Assembly (NCBI RefSeq): GCF_900142095.1
Contig: NZ_FQZP01000004.1
Location: 1-64,000 of the forward strand
Origin: Thermoclostridium caenicola
GTDB taxonomy: Bacteria > Bacillota > Clostridia > DSM-8532
DNA length: 64,000 nt
Reading direction: 5' to 3'
Shown here in pieces: positions 17,597 through 25,585 of the stretch. The notes under the pieces were generated by a model. That model made no database searches and had not been told where the DNA came from. It worked only from the letters and a program-made list of their open reading frames with translations. A program made the translations under genes and the position numbers. The first letter of the stretch is position 1; the number at the start of each line of letters is the position of its first letter.

Positions 17597-18231
17597 GATA
17601 TATCACCATCGCGCTGTCCAAGGGACGGCTGACCGAATTGTCCATCGATCTGCTGGAAGGTGCCGGACTGGATTGCTCCGAGCTGAAGGAGAACTCCAGG
17701 AAGCTGATCCTTTCCGATGAGAAGAACAAGGTGCGCTTCTTCCTGGCAAAGCCGGCCGATGTCCCGGTCTATGTGGAATACGGGGCGGCGGATATCGGCA
17801 TTGTGGGCAAGGATACCCTGCTGGAAGAGGGGCGTGACCTGTATGAGGTGCTCAACCTGGGCTTTGCCAAATGCAGGATGTGTGTTGCCGGACCCAGGGA
17901 ACTGGAAGGAAAGATGGACAGCATCACCATCACCCGCGTGGCGACCAAGTATCCTGAAATCGCCCGGAACTATTTCCGGCATAAGCGCAGGGAGTCTGTT
18001 GAAATCATCAAGCTCAGCGGTTCGGTGGAGCTGGCCCCGCTGGTGGGCCTTTCGGAGGTTATCGTGGACCTGGTGGAGACCGGAAGGACCCTGAAGGAAA
18101 ATGGTCTTGTGGTCCTGGACACCATTGCCGATATCAGTGCCAGGATGGTCGTCAACCGGGTGAGCATGAAGATGGAGAATGAGCGCATCCGAAGGCTCAT
18201 CGACGCCATCCGCGCGCAGTTGAAGGAATAG
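17593..18231 (+). CDS. hisG: ATP phosphoribosyltransferase catalytic subunit, short form
   Basis: A 212-residue enzyme that joins ATP and PRPP to phosphoribosyl-ATP, the first step of histidine synthesis. The length is that of the short HisG, which requires HisZ and lacks the C-terminal regulatory domain. Visible features are ALSKGRL (about 6-12), the phosphate-binding [23 protein letters not shown] region, and [15 protein letters not shown] (about 157-171). Its start overlaps the hisZ stop (ATGA). A palindromic dispersed repeat separates it from hisD. Confidence 0.95.
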   Translation: MRYITIALSKGRLTELSIDLLEGAGLDCSELKENSRKLILSDEKNKVRFFLAKPADVPVYVEYGAADIGIVGKDTLLEEGRDLYEVLNLGFAKCRMCVAGPRELEGKMDSITITRVATKYPEIARNYFRHKRRESVEIIKLSGSVELAPLVGLSEVIVDLVETGRTLKENGLVVLDTIADISARMVVNRVSMKMENERIRRLIDAIRAQLKE

Positions 18232-18260
18232 AGGAGAGAGGCAGGCGGTGTGAGGTTGGC

Positions 18261-18368
18261 TGTCATTGCGAGCGGAACGAAGTGGAGCGCGGCAATCTCT
18301 CAATACTTTACAAAAGGCCATGGAAGTAAGTGAGATTGCTTCGTCGGCTCTGCCTCCTCGCAATGACA
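18261..18368. repeat. Palindromic GTCATTGCGAG repeat, full copy
   Basis: A 108-bp element in the hisG-hisD gap. The ends are TGTCATTGCGAG and CTCGCAATGACA, a perfect 12-bp terminal inverted repeat; internal GGCAATCTC and GAGATTGC are also inverted. The left 39 bp are identical to the copy at 35010-35048. Transcribed, it would fold into a long hairpin inside the his mRNA. Repeats with this core occur in many unrelated bacteria. Confidence 0.85.
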
Positions 18369-18420
18369 AGATAATTGAACGGGAGACATGATGTGTGCCC
18401 TTTATAAAGGAGGTTTCACC

Positions 18421-19710
18421 ATGAAACTGTACGAATACGGAAAGGATAGCCTGGAGCCCTTGTTTGAAGCCCTCAACCGGCGCAGCCCGGAGGGGCGGAA
18501 GGATGTTGAGGAAAAGGTGTCGGAAATCCTTCGCAACGTCAAGGAACGGGGCGACGAGGCGCTTCATGAATATACGCTGAAATTTGACGGGGTATCGGTT
18601 GGAAGCCTGGAGGTCTCCAGGGAGGAAATGGAGAAAGCGAAGGCCGCAATAGACAAGGGTCTTTTGGAGGTCATTGAGCGCTCGGCTGCCAATATCCGGG
18701 CTTTCCATGAAAGGCAGAGGGAAAACTCCTGGTTTACCACCTGGGAGGACGGAACCATTCTGGGTCAGAAGGTGACCCCCTTAAGCCGTGTGGGCGTCTA
18801 TGCGCCGGCCGGAACCGCCCCCCTGCCGTCGTCCGTGCTCATGGATAGCATTCCGGCAAAAGTGGCCGGTGTGGATGAAATCATCCTTTGCTCACCGCCG
18901 CAGAAGGACGGAAAGGTCAACCCCATCATCCTGGCCTGCGCGGTGGTTGCCGGAGTTGACAGGGTGTTTGCGGTGGGCGGGGCCCAGGCCGTCGGCGCCA
19001 TGGCCTTTGGTACCCAAACCATTCCCAGGGTGGATAAGATCGTAGGACCGGGCAACATCTATGTGGCAACGGCCAAGAAGCAGGTTTATGGAATCTGCGG
19101 CATTGACATGATCGCCGGGCCCAGCGAGGTGCTGGTGATCGCCGACGAGACGGCCAACCCGGATTTTGTGGCGGCAGATCTCCTGTCCCAGGCCGAGCAT
19201 GACGTACTGGCCTCCGCCATCCTGGTGACCACCTCGAAAGCCCAGGCAGAGGCCGTGCTGAAGGCCATAAAAGACCAGACCGAAAAGCTGGGACGCAATA
19301 CGATCATCGAAAAATCCCTGGAAACTTATGGAGCCATTGTGGTGGTGCCCGGCCTGGAGGAAGCCGTGGAGATATCCAACCGCATTGCGCCCGAGCACCT
19401 GGAGATCAACACGCGGGATCCGTTCTCCCTGCTGTCGGGCATCCGGAACGCCGGAGCCATCTTCCTTGGTGAGTATACGCCCGAGCCGGTGGGTGACTAT
19501 TATGCCGGTCCCAACCATACGCTTCCCACCGCGGGGACTGCCAGGTTCTTCTCGCCCCTGGGCGTTTACGATTTTGTCAAAAGGTCCAGCGTCATCAGCT
19601 TCAGCCGGAAGGCCTTCATGGAAGCAGCGCCCTGGGTGGCTTCCTTTGCGGATGCCGAAGGTCTTCAGGCCCATGCCGAATCGGTGCGGATCAGATGCCG
19701 GAATGCCTGA
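18421..19710 (+). CDS. hisD: Histidinol dehydrogenase
   Basis: A 429-residue enzyme for the last two steps, oxidising L-histidinol to histidine with NAD and a bound zinc. ATG 18421 is chosen because AAAGGAGG lies eight bases upstream; an ATG at 18388 has no comparable site. Family features are RVGVYAPAGTAPLPSSVLM (about 120-140), GGAQAVGAMAFGT, VDKIVGPGNIYVATAKKQVYG and IAGPSEVLVIAD (signature), with LLSQAEHD contributing zinc ligands. The last conserved block, GPNHTLPTAGTARF, is intact. Confidence 0.95.
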   Translation: MKLYEYGKDSLEPLFEALNRRSPEGRKDVEEKVSEILRNVKERGDEALHEYTLKFDGVSVGSLEVSREEMEKAKAAIDKGLLEVIERSAANIRAFHERQRENSWFTTWEDGTILGQKVTPLSRVGVYAPAGTAPLPSSVLMDSIPAKVAGVDEIILCSPPQKDGKVNPIILACAVVAGVDRVFAVGGAQAVGAMAFGTQTIPRVDKIVGPGNIYVATAKKQVYGICGIDMIAGPSEVLVIADETANPDFVAADLLSQAEHDVLASAILVTTSKAQAEAVLKAIKDQTEKLGRNTIIEKSLETYGAIVVVPGLEEAVEISNRIAPEHLEINTRDPFSLLSGIRNAGAIFLGEYTPEPVGDYYAGPNHTLPTAGTARFFSPLGVYDFVKRSSVISFSRKAFMEAAPWVASFADAEGLQAHAESVRIRCRNA

Positions 19711-19786
19711 TGCGCCGACCCAATGATTGTGCAAAAAGGACCGACCGTCCTGCGGGGGCGGTTCCATATAAAGGAAGGGAATCCGC

Positions 19787-20851
19787 ATGAGCAGATTTTG
19801 GAGTGAAACAACGAGAAACATAACCCCCTATGTTCCCGGTGAACAGCCCCGGGACAAGATCCGGATAAAGCTCAATACCAATGAAAACCCTTACCCGCCG
19901 TCACCGGGAGTGCTTGCGTGTTTAAGGGAACTGGCCAACGAGGACCTCAGGCTCTACCCCGATCCGGACTCCCGGGAACTCTGTGAAACCGTAGCGGATT
20001 ATTACGGCTTATCCGCCGAACAGGTATTCCCCGGAAACGGCTCCGACGAGGTGCTGGCCTTTTTGTTCCAGACCTTCTTCGGTCCCGATGACCTGATCGC
20101 CTTTCCGGACGTGACCTACAGCTTTTACCCGGTTTATGCCAGGCTCTATGGCATCCCCTACCGGGAGATCCCGGTGAGGGAGGACTTCTCCATCGATTTT
20201 TCCGGCTATCCCGGAGAAGCCAAGGGCATCCTGTTTGCCAACCCCAATGCGCCCACCGGCCTTTATATCCCGCCTGCGGAGATTGAGGCACTTCTCAGGG
20301 CAAGGCCGGACACCCTCATCGTGGTGGACGAGGCCTATGTGGATTTCGGCAACCAGTCGGTGGTTCCGTTGGTCAAAAAATACGACAACCTGCTGGTGGT
20401 ACAGACCCTGTCCAAATCCAGGGCCCTTGCGGGGATGCGGATCGGCCTTGCTATGGGCCATCCGGAGCTGATCGAGGGCCTGAACCGAATCAAGAACTCC
20501 TTCAATTCCTACACCATGGACCGGCTGGCCCAGGCTGCCGCCATTTGCGCTTTCCGGGACGATGCGTACTACCGGGAGATCAACGGCAGGATCATCCGGG
20601 AGCGGGAAAGGTTCAAGGAAACCCTTCGCGGCATGGGGATCCCGTGTACCGACTCCAAGTCCAATTTTGTGTTCGCAAGCCTTCCCGGCCTCAAGGGGCC
20701 CGACGCCCTGAGGCTTCTCAGGGAGCAGGGCATCCTGGTGAGAAATTTTGCGGGTAACCCTAGGATCGCGGATTGGCTCAGGATAACCATTGGCACAAAG
20801 GAAGATATGGACAGGGTGGTTGAAGCCGTCAAAAAGATCATGGAACGGTAA
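19787..20851 (+). CDS. hisC: Histidinol-phosphate aminotransferase
   Basis: A 354-residue PLP enzyme that converts imidazole acetol phosphate and glutamate to histidinol phosphate. It is fold-type I: KLNTNENPYPPSP near the N-terminus, GNGSDEVLAFLF for cofactor phosphate binding, ANPNAPTG, VVDEAYVDF, and the PLP lysine in TLSKSRALAGMRIG (about 207-220). The RBS is AAGGAAGGGA. The order hisD-hisC-hisB is the usual one for Firmicutes. Confidence 0.94.
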   Translation: MSRFWSETTRNITPYVPGEQPRDKIRIKLNTNENPYPPSPGVLACLRELANEDLRLYPDPDSRELCETVADYYGLSAEQVFPGNGSDEVLAFLFQTFFGPDDLIAFPDVTYSFYPVYARLYGIPYREIPVREDFSIDFSGYPGEAKGILFANPNAPTGLYIPPAEIEALLRARPDTLIVVDEAYVDFGNQSVVPLVKKYDNLLVVQTLSKSRALAGMRIGLAMGHPELIEGLNRIKNSFNSYTMDRLAQAAAICAFRDDAYYREINGRIIRERERFKETLRGMGIPCTDSKSNFVFASLPGLKGPDALRLLREQGILVRNFAGNPRIADWLRITIGTKEDMDRVVEAVKKIMER

Positions 20852-20902
20852 TGGCGCCAATGGTATAATGATAAAAACTTGACGAATTTCGGGGTGAGTC
20901 TG

Positions 20903-21487
20903 ATGAGAAGAGCGGAAGTTGCCAGAAAAACGAAGGAAACCGATATCAGGCTTGTGTTGAACCTGGACGGCGAGGGAAGGAGCAACGTCGCATCGGGAAT
21001 TGGTTTTCTGGATCACATGCTGTGCCTGCTGGCGGGGCATGGGCGCTTCGACCTGGAACTGAGCTGCACAGGGGATTTGAATGTGGATTCCCATCACACC
21101 GTTGAAGATATCGGCATTGTCCTGGGAAAGGCCATTTCCGAAGCCCTGGGCAGCCGTGAGTCCATCAGAAGGTACGGCAGCGCGCTGATCCCCATGGATG
21201 AGTCCCTGGCCCAGGTGGCCCTGGACCTGTCCAACCGGCCCTTCCTGGTCTTCAATGTGCCTTTCAGCTGTCCCCGGGTTGGCGAAATGGATACCGAGAT
21301 GTTTGAGGAATTCTTCCGCGCGCTGGCCGTCAATGCCGGCATGACCCTGCACATCAGCCTTCTGCACGGCAAAAACAATCACCATATGATAGAAGCCGTG
21401 TTCAAGGCCTTTGCAAGAGCCCTCAGGGAAGCGGTAACCCCGGATCCGTCCATAAAGGGCGTCTGTTCCACCAAGGGTGTGCTTTAA
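20903..21487 (+). CDS. hisB: Imidazoleglycerol-phosphate dehydratase
   Basis: A 194-residue single-function IGPD; no histidinol-phosphatase domain is fused. ATG 20903 follows GGGGTGAG and gives the family's usual length. Manganese-binding motifs are present as GFLDHML (about 36-42), DSHHTVEDIGIVLG, MDESLAQVALDLS, and HNNHH-like KNNHHMIEAVFKAFARALREA. It dehydrates IGP to imidazole acetol phosphate. Confidence 0.94.
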   Translation: MRRAEVARKTKETDIRLVLNLDGEGRSNVASGIGFLDHMLCLLAGHGRFDLELSCTGDLNVDSHHTVEDIGIVLGKAISEALGSRESIRRYGSALIPMDESLAQVALDLSNRPFLVFNVPFSCPRVGEMDTEMFEEFFRALAVNAGMTLHISLLHGKNNHHMIEAVFKAFARALREAVTPDPSIKGVCSTKGVL

Positions 21488-21555
21488 GGAAGAATGACAT
21501 GGACAAAATGTCCGCTCTGCATAAATAACCATACTTCAAGATGGAGGCTGACAAG

Positions 21556-22446
21556 ATGCTGATACGAGACACAAGTTTCATTCAGTTGCCCGTGTTCATC
21601 AAGGGCAAGGTCAGGGATGTGTATGAGGTCGGGGACGATATGCTCCTCATGATCGCAACCGACAGGATATCCGCTTTTGATGTGGTGTTCGACGATCTGA
21701 TACCCAATAAGGGCAAGGTGCTCAACAGCCTGTCCGCGTTCTGGTTTGAGTACTTAAGCGATATCATCGGGAATCACCTGGTAACCACCGATGTTTCCGA
21801 ATATCCCATGGGGCTTTCCAAATTCAAGGAAGAGCTCCAGGGGCGCTCCATGCTGGTCAGGAAGCTGAAGATGGTGGAGGCCGAATGCATCGTCCGGGGC
21901 TACCTGGAAGGTTCCGGGCTCAAAGACTACAAGGCCACCGGCGAGATCAGCGGCATCAAACTGCCGGAGGGGCTTCGCCAGGCCGATAAGCTTCCCGAGC
22001 CCATATTCACCCCTTCCACCAAGGCCACCGAAGGCCATGACATGAACGTTTCCTATGAGTACGTGGAAAAGAAGATCGGCAAGGAGCTTGCGGCGGAGCT
22101 CAAGGAAAAATCGCTGGCCCTCTACCGCAAGGCATCCGAATATGCCCTGAGCCGGGGCATCATCCTCGCCGATTCCAAGTTCGAGTTCGGCATCCTGGAC
22201 GGAAAGCTCGTGGTGGCTGACGAACTGTTCACCCCCGATTCCTCCAGGTTCTGGGAACTGGCCGACTACAAACCCGGGCAGCCTCAGAAGAGCTTTGACA
22301 AGCAGTACCTCAGGGAGTACCTGGAGACCCTGGACTGGAACAAGCAGCCGCCGGCTCCCAAACTGCCCCAGGATGTTATCGAAAAAACCGAAAAGAAATA
22401 CATAGAAGCATACGAACGCATTACGGGGAAGAAGTTTGAACCATGA
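21556..22446 (+). CDS. purC: SAICAR synthetase PurC, inside the his operon
   Basis: A 296-residue enzyme that joins CAIR and aspartate with ATP to form SAICAR in purine synthesis. The start at ATG 21556 has GGAGG eight bases upstream; ATG 21541 would place the SD inside the gene. Motifs are GKVRDVY (ATP loop), ATDRISAFDV, ECIVRGYLEGSGLKDY, STKATEGHDMNVS and the late LADSKFEFG and DELFTPDSSRFW. Its stop overlaps the hisH start by 4 bp, so it is a true operon member. SAICAR is converted to AICAR, which HisF-HisH also releases, so the placement makes metabolic sense. It is long (typical bacterial PurC is about 235), matching the 290-300-residue form. Confidence 0.94.
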   Translation: MLIRDTSFIQLPVFIKGKVRDVYEVGDDMLLMIATDRISAFDVVFDDLIPNKGKVLNSLSAFWFEYLSDIIGNHLVTTDVSEYPMGLSKFKEELQGRSMLVRKLKMVEAECIVRGYLEGSGLKDYKATGEISGIKLPEGLRQADKLPEPIFTPSTKATEGHDMNVSYEYVEKKIGKELAAELKEKSLALYRKASEYALSRGIILADSKFEFGILDGKLVVADELFTPDSSRFWELADYKPGQPQKSFDKQYLREYLETLDWNKQPPAPKLPQDVIEKTEKKYIEAYERITGKKFEP

Positions 22447-23072
22447 TCGCCATTGTGGACTATAACGCAGGAAACATAAGGAGCGTCCAGAAGGCTTTTG
22501 AATACGCAGGTGCCTCCTGCCTGGTCACCTCGTCACCGGACGAGATCCTGTCCGCCGATGGGGTGATCCTCCCGGGGGTCGGAGCCTTCGCGGACTGCTT
22601 CGGGAATTTGAAGGAGAGGGGCCTGGACCGGGTGGTCCGCCAGTGCCTGGAAAAGGGGATGCCCTTCCTCGGGATATGCCTCGGCCTGCAGATGCTGTTT
22701 GAGTACAGCGAGGAAAGCGGAACCGAGGGCGGCCGGGCAGAGGGCATGGGCATCTTCAAGGGTTCGGTCAGGCAATTTCCGCTGGATATGGGACTAAAGG
22801 TGCCCCAGATAGGGTGGAACAGCCTTGAGATGGCCAGGGATTGCGTCCTGTTTGAGGGACTGCCCCCCACGCCCTATGTCTATTACGTTCATTCCTATTA
22901 TGTGGATGCTGAAGACAAATCGCTGGTGGCGGCCCGTTCCCGGTACGGCATTCTGTATGACTCGGCCATCGCCCGGGGGAATATCTTTGCCGTGCAGTTC
23001 CATCCCGAAAAGAGCGGCGATGTAGGGCTTGTCATCATCAGAAATTTCATGAAGGTGGTATATGGCGTATGA
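22443..23072 (+). CDS. hisH: Imidazole glycerol phosphate synthase, glutaminase subunit
   Basis: A 209-residue class I glutamine amidotransferase that makes ammonia for HisF. VDYNAGNIRSV lies at the N-terminus, the oxyanion strand is ILPGVGAFADC, the nucleophile Cys is in GICLGLQMLFEYSEE (about 79), and the His/Glu pair is in VQFHPEKSGDVGL. It overlaps purC upstream and hisA downstream by 4 bp each, so translation is coupled on both sides. Confidence 0.95.
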   Translation: MIAIVDYNAGNIRSVQKAFEYAGASCLVTSSPDEILSADGVILPGVGAFADCFGNLKERGLDRVVRQCLEKGMPFLGICLGLQMLFEYSEESGTEGGRAEGMGIFKGSVRQFPLDMGLKVPQIGWNSLEMARDCVLFEGLPPTPYVYYVHSYYVDAEDKSLVAARSRYGILYDSAIARGNIFAVQFHPEKSGDVGLVIIRNFMKVVYGV

Positions 23073-23779
23073 CGATTTATCCGGCTGTGGACATAAAGGA
23101 CGGCAGATGCGTGCGCTTAAGGCAGGGCAGCTACAGCGATATGACGGTGTTCGGGGATGATCCGCTCGAAATGGCCCTGCGCTGGCAGAAAGCGGGCGCG
23201 CGTTTCCTTCATGTGGTGGATCTGGACGGCGCCAGGGGTCGGGGAAGCATCAACCGGGAGCTTATCGGGAGAATCATCAAGGCCCTGGATATCCCTGTTC
23301 AGACCGGAGGCGGCATCCGGACCATGGCGGATATCGACGAGGTCCTGTCGCTGGGGGCGGCCCGAGTCATCCTGGGCACCTCGGCAGTCAGGGATCCCGA
23401 GCTGGTGGAGCAGGCTGTTGCCAAATATGGAGGCAGGATTGCCGTAGGCATAGATGCCAGGAACGGCCTGGTGGCCATTGAGGGCTGGGAACAGACCAGC
23501 CAGCTCACAGCCGTCGCGTTTGCCAGGAGAATGGAGCGACTGGGCGTTGAAACCATCATCTACACCGATATCGCCAGGGACGGCATGCTGACCGGTCCAA
23601 ATCTTGAGGCCATGGGTGAGATGCAGCGTTCCGTTTCCATGGCGGTTATCGCCTCGGGCGGCGTCAGCAGCATCGATGATCTCATCCGGCTCAAGCAGAC
23701 CGGTGTGGCCGGTGCCATTGTCGGCAAGGCCATATACACCGGCGCCATTGACCTTGAGGAAGCGCTGAAACGGGTATGA
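23069..23779 (+). CDS. hisA: ProFAR isomerase HisA
   Basis: A 236-residue (beta/alpha)8 isomerase that opens the ribose of ProFAR to PRFAR. YPAVDIKDGRCVRL has the catalytic Asp near residue 8; VQTGGGIRT and VIASGGVSS are the two phosphate-binding loops; YTDIARDGMLTGPN carries the second catalytic Asp. It starts inside the hisH stop. Gene order H-A-F is standard. Confidence 0.95.
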   Translation: MTIYPAVDIKDGRCVRLRQGSYSDMTVFGDDPLEMALRWQKAGARFLHVVDLDGARGRGSINRELIGRIIKALDIPVQTGGGIRTMADIDEVLSLGAARVILGTSAVRDPELVEQAVAKYGGRIAVGIDARNGLVAIEGWEQTSQLTAVAFARRMERLGVETIIYTDIARDGMLTGPNLEAMGEMQRSVSMAVIASGGVSSIDDLIRLKQTGVAGAIVGKAIYTGAIDLEEALKRV

Positions 23780-23784
23780 CAGGC

Positions 23785-23829
23785 AGGAGGCATGCCGGCC
23801 GGAGATACATCGGCCCATAAAGGCCTCCT
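23785..23829 (+). other. Inverted repeat between hisA and hisF
   Basis: AGGAGGC at 23785-23791 pairs with GCCTCCT at 23823-23829, and GGCC/GGCC can pair inside; TTCTTTT follows. It may act as a partial terminator or set the relative level of hisF. Confidence 0.4.
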
Positions 23830-23874
23830 TCTTTTGCAGTCCTTGCAGAATGAATGGGTAAAGGTGGTATGTGT

Positions 23875-24636
23875 ATGTTGACCAAAAGAATCATCCCGTG
23901 CCTGGATGTGCATAACGGGCGCGTCGTTAAGGGCGTCAAATTCGTTGATCTGGTGGACGCCGGTGACCCAGTGAGCTGTGCGGCCGCCTACAACAAGGCC
24001 GGCGCCGATGAGCTCGTTTTCCTGGATATCACCGCTTCCCACGAATCCAGGGATACCATGGTGGATGTGGTGGCCAGGGTGGCGGAGCAGGTTTTCATTC
24101 CCTTTACCGTGGGCGGCGGCATCCGCACCGTCGAGGATATCCGCCGGATCCTGCTGGCCGGGGCCGACAAGGTGGGGATCAACTCGGCTGCGCTGAAAAG
24201 GCCTGAGCTCATCTCGGAAGCGGCCATGCGCTTCGGCAGCCAATGCGTGGTGGTCGCCATCGATGCCAAAAGAAGAACCGATGGTTCGGGTTGGGATGTC
24301 TACATAAACGGCGGCCGCATCAATACGGGCAGGGATGCGCTGGAATGGGCATTGGAAGCCGAGAAACTCGGAGCAGGGGAAATTCTGCTCACCAGCATGG
24401 ATCGGGACGGGACCAAGGAAGGTTATGATATCGAACTGACCAGGACCATTTCAGACGCTGTTAAAATCCCGGTTATTGCTTCGGGCGGAGCAGGTTCCAT
24501 GGCCCACTTCAAGGAAGCCATCGTCGATGGTCATGCCGATGCGGTACTGGCTGCGTCACTCTTTCATTTCGGCGAACTGAACATTATGGATCTCAAAAAA
24601 TGGCTTAAAAACGAAGGCATAGATGTCAGGCTGTAG
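23875..24636 (+). CDS. hisF: Imidazole glycerol phosphate synthase, cyclase subunit
   Basis: A 253-residue (beta/alpha)8 cyclase that turns PRFAR and ammonia into IGP and AICAR. ATG 23875 is preferred over 23854 and 23869 because AAGGTGG lies seven bases upstream and the protein then starts [11 protein letters not shown] like its family. Catalytic Asp residues lie in [15 protein letters not shown] and in [14 protein letters not shown] (about 125-140). Phosphate loops are [10 protein letters not shown] and IASGGAG. It is the last his gene; hisI and hisE do not follow. Confidence 0.95.
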   Translation: MLTKRIIPCLDVHNGRVVKGVKFVDLVDAGDPVSCAAAYNKAGADELVFLDITASHESRDTMVDVVARVAEQVFIPFTVGGGIRTVEDIRRILLAGADKVGINSAALKRPELISEAAMRFGSQCVVVAIDAKRRTDGSGWDVYINGGRINTGRDALEWALEAEKLGAGEILLTSMDRDGTKEGYDIELTRTISDAVKIPVIASGGAGSMAHFKEAIVDGHADAVLAASLFHFGELNIMDLKKWLKNEGIDVRL

Positions 24637-24654
24637 CAACCCCATAAAAATGGT

Positions 24655-24684
24655 TTGACAAAAAAATAACAAGCATGTTATAAT
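24655..24684 (+). promoter_or_regulatory. Sigma-A promoter of rex
   Basis: TTGACA at 24655-24660 and TATAAT at 24679-24684 with an 18-nt spacer, 19 bp after the hisF stop. The leader to ATG 24773 is about 80 nt. Confidence 0.85.
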
Positions 24685-24691
24685 ATTAACA
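24676..24691. promoter_or_regulatory. Candidate Rex operator over the rex -10 box
   Basis: TGTTATAATATTAACA is an inverted repeat that matches the clostridial Rex consensus TTGTTAANNNNTTAACAA with few mismatches (the right half TTAACA is exact). It covers the -10 element, so bound Rex would block its own promoter. The match was made from memory of the published consensus. Confidence 0.7.
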
Positions 24692-24772
24692 TATCGCTTC
24701 GCCAAAAGATAAAAATAGAGAAAAGGGACTTCCTGTGCAGTCCATTTTCGTCAGCAAGGGGTTGATTTCCGG

Positions 24773-25408
24773 ATGCCTGAAGAAAAGAAGATATCCATGG
24801 CCGTCATTAGAAGGCTGCCACGGTATTTTCGCTATCTCCACGATCTCCTGAAACTAGACATCAAGCGTATATCTTCCAGGGAACTCAGCGAACGCATGTG
24901 CATCACCGCCTCTCAGATTCGCCAGGATTTGAACTGCTTCGGCGGCTTTGGCCAGCAGGGATATGGCTACAATGTGGAGTCCCTGTACAATGAGATCAGC
25001 AGAATTCTGGGCGTGGACAAACGCTTTACCTGCATCATCGTCGGCGCAGGTAACATGGGTACCGCCCTCGCCAATTATGAGAACTTCAAGAAGCGGGGTT
25101 TCGATATCGTTGCCATCTTTGATGTCGATCCGGCCAAGATTGGCGGCAAGATTAACGGTATCGATATCTATTCCATGGACACGCTGGAGGATTTCGTAAA
25201 ACAGCACAAGGTGGATATCGCCATGCTCACCGTTCCCAACCGGACCATCACCGAGGTGGCCGAAAAGGTCACAAGCGTGGGTATCAAGGGAATCTGGAAC
25301 TTCTCGCCTCATGAGCTGCGGCTCGGGGAGGATGTGGTGGTGGAAAACGTCCACCTGAGCGATAGCCTGATGGTGCTGGGGTACCGGCTCCGGAGCAAGG
25401 GCTATTGA
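24773..25408 (+). CDS. rex: Redox-sensing transcriptional repressor Rex
   Basis: A 211-residue NADH/NAD sensor. An N-terminal winged helix (about 1-80) has RLPRYFRYLHDL and ITASQIRQDLNCFGGFGQQGYGY, the typical Rex DNA-binding segment. A Rossmann domain starts at IIVGAGNMGTAL (about 88-99), and the C-terminal swapped helix closes the dimer. Rex releases DNA when NADH rises and controls fermentation and respiration genes. AAGGGG lies eleven bases before ATG 24773. The gene stands alone with its own promoter and a likely self-operator. The adjacent leftward pckG has no obvious Rex site. Confidence 0.95.
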   Translation: MPEEKKISMAVIRRLPRYFRYLHDLLKLDIKRISSRELSERMCITASQIRQDLNCFGGFGQQGYGYNVESLYNEISRILGVDKRFTCIIVGAGNMGTALANYENFKKRGFDIVAIFDVDPAKIGGKINGIDIYSMDTLEDFVKQHKVDIAMLTVPNRTITEVAEKVTSVGIKGIWNFSPHELRLGEDVVVENVHLSDSLMVLGYRLRSKGY

Positions 25409-25434
25409 TGCAAGACATCTTTCAAGCCATTTCC

Positions 25435-25470
25435 TCCTGCCAGAGCAGTCCCACGACTGTTCTGGCAGGA
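25435..25470. terminator. Long hairpin after rex
   Basis: TCCTGCCAGA-g-CAGTC / GACTG-t-TCTGGCAGGA, 15 pairs with one mismatch and a 4-nt loop. No T-run follows, so it may be a processed 3' end or work with the hairpin at 25493. Confidence 0.5.
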
Positions 25471-25492
25471 GTTAACCCTCCTAAAAAAGATC

Positions 25493-25525
25493 GTGCGGCA
25501 AGGGAGAGTATTCTCCCTTTTCGCA
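25493..25525 (+). terminator. Second hairpin in the rex-pckG gap
   Basis: AAGGGAG / CTCCCTT with outer GTGCG / CGCAC pairing; a short TTTT lies at the base of the inner stem. Together with the next hairpin it separates the convergent rex and pckG transcripts. Confidence 0.5.
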
Positions 25526-25533
25526 CGGCCAAA

Positions 25534-25564
25534 ACGCAAAAAACGGGCTGTCCTGCGACAGCCC
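25534..25564 (-). terminator. pckG terminator
   Basis: Read leftward: GGGCTGTC, GCAG loop, GACAGCCC, then GTTTTTTG. It starts 22 bp past the pckG stop. Confidence 0.85.
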
Positions 25565-25585
25565 ATTTCCATTTCATTTAGTGCA

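Noticed and set aside
20862-20884. TATAAT followed by TTGAC upstream of hisB, possible internal promoter
   Set aside because: The elements are in the wrong order and spacing (-10 box before -35); no -35 lies 17 bp upstream of TATAAT.
20009-21532. 507-codon minus-strand frame across hisC and hisB
   Set aside because: It crosses two well-supported his genes on the other strand and has no family features.
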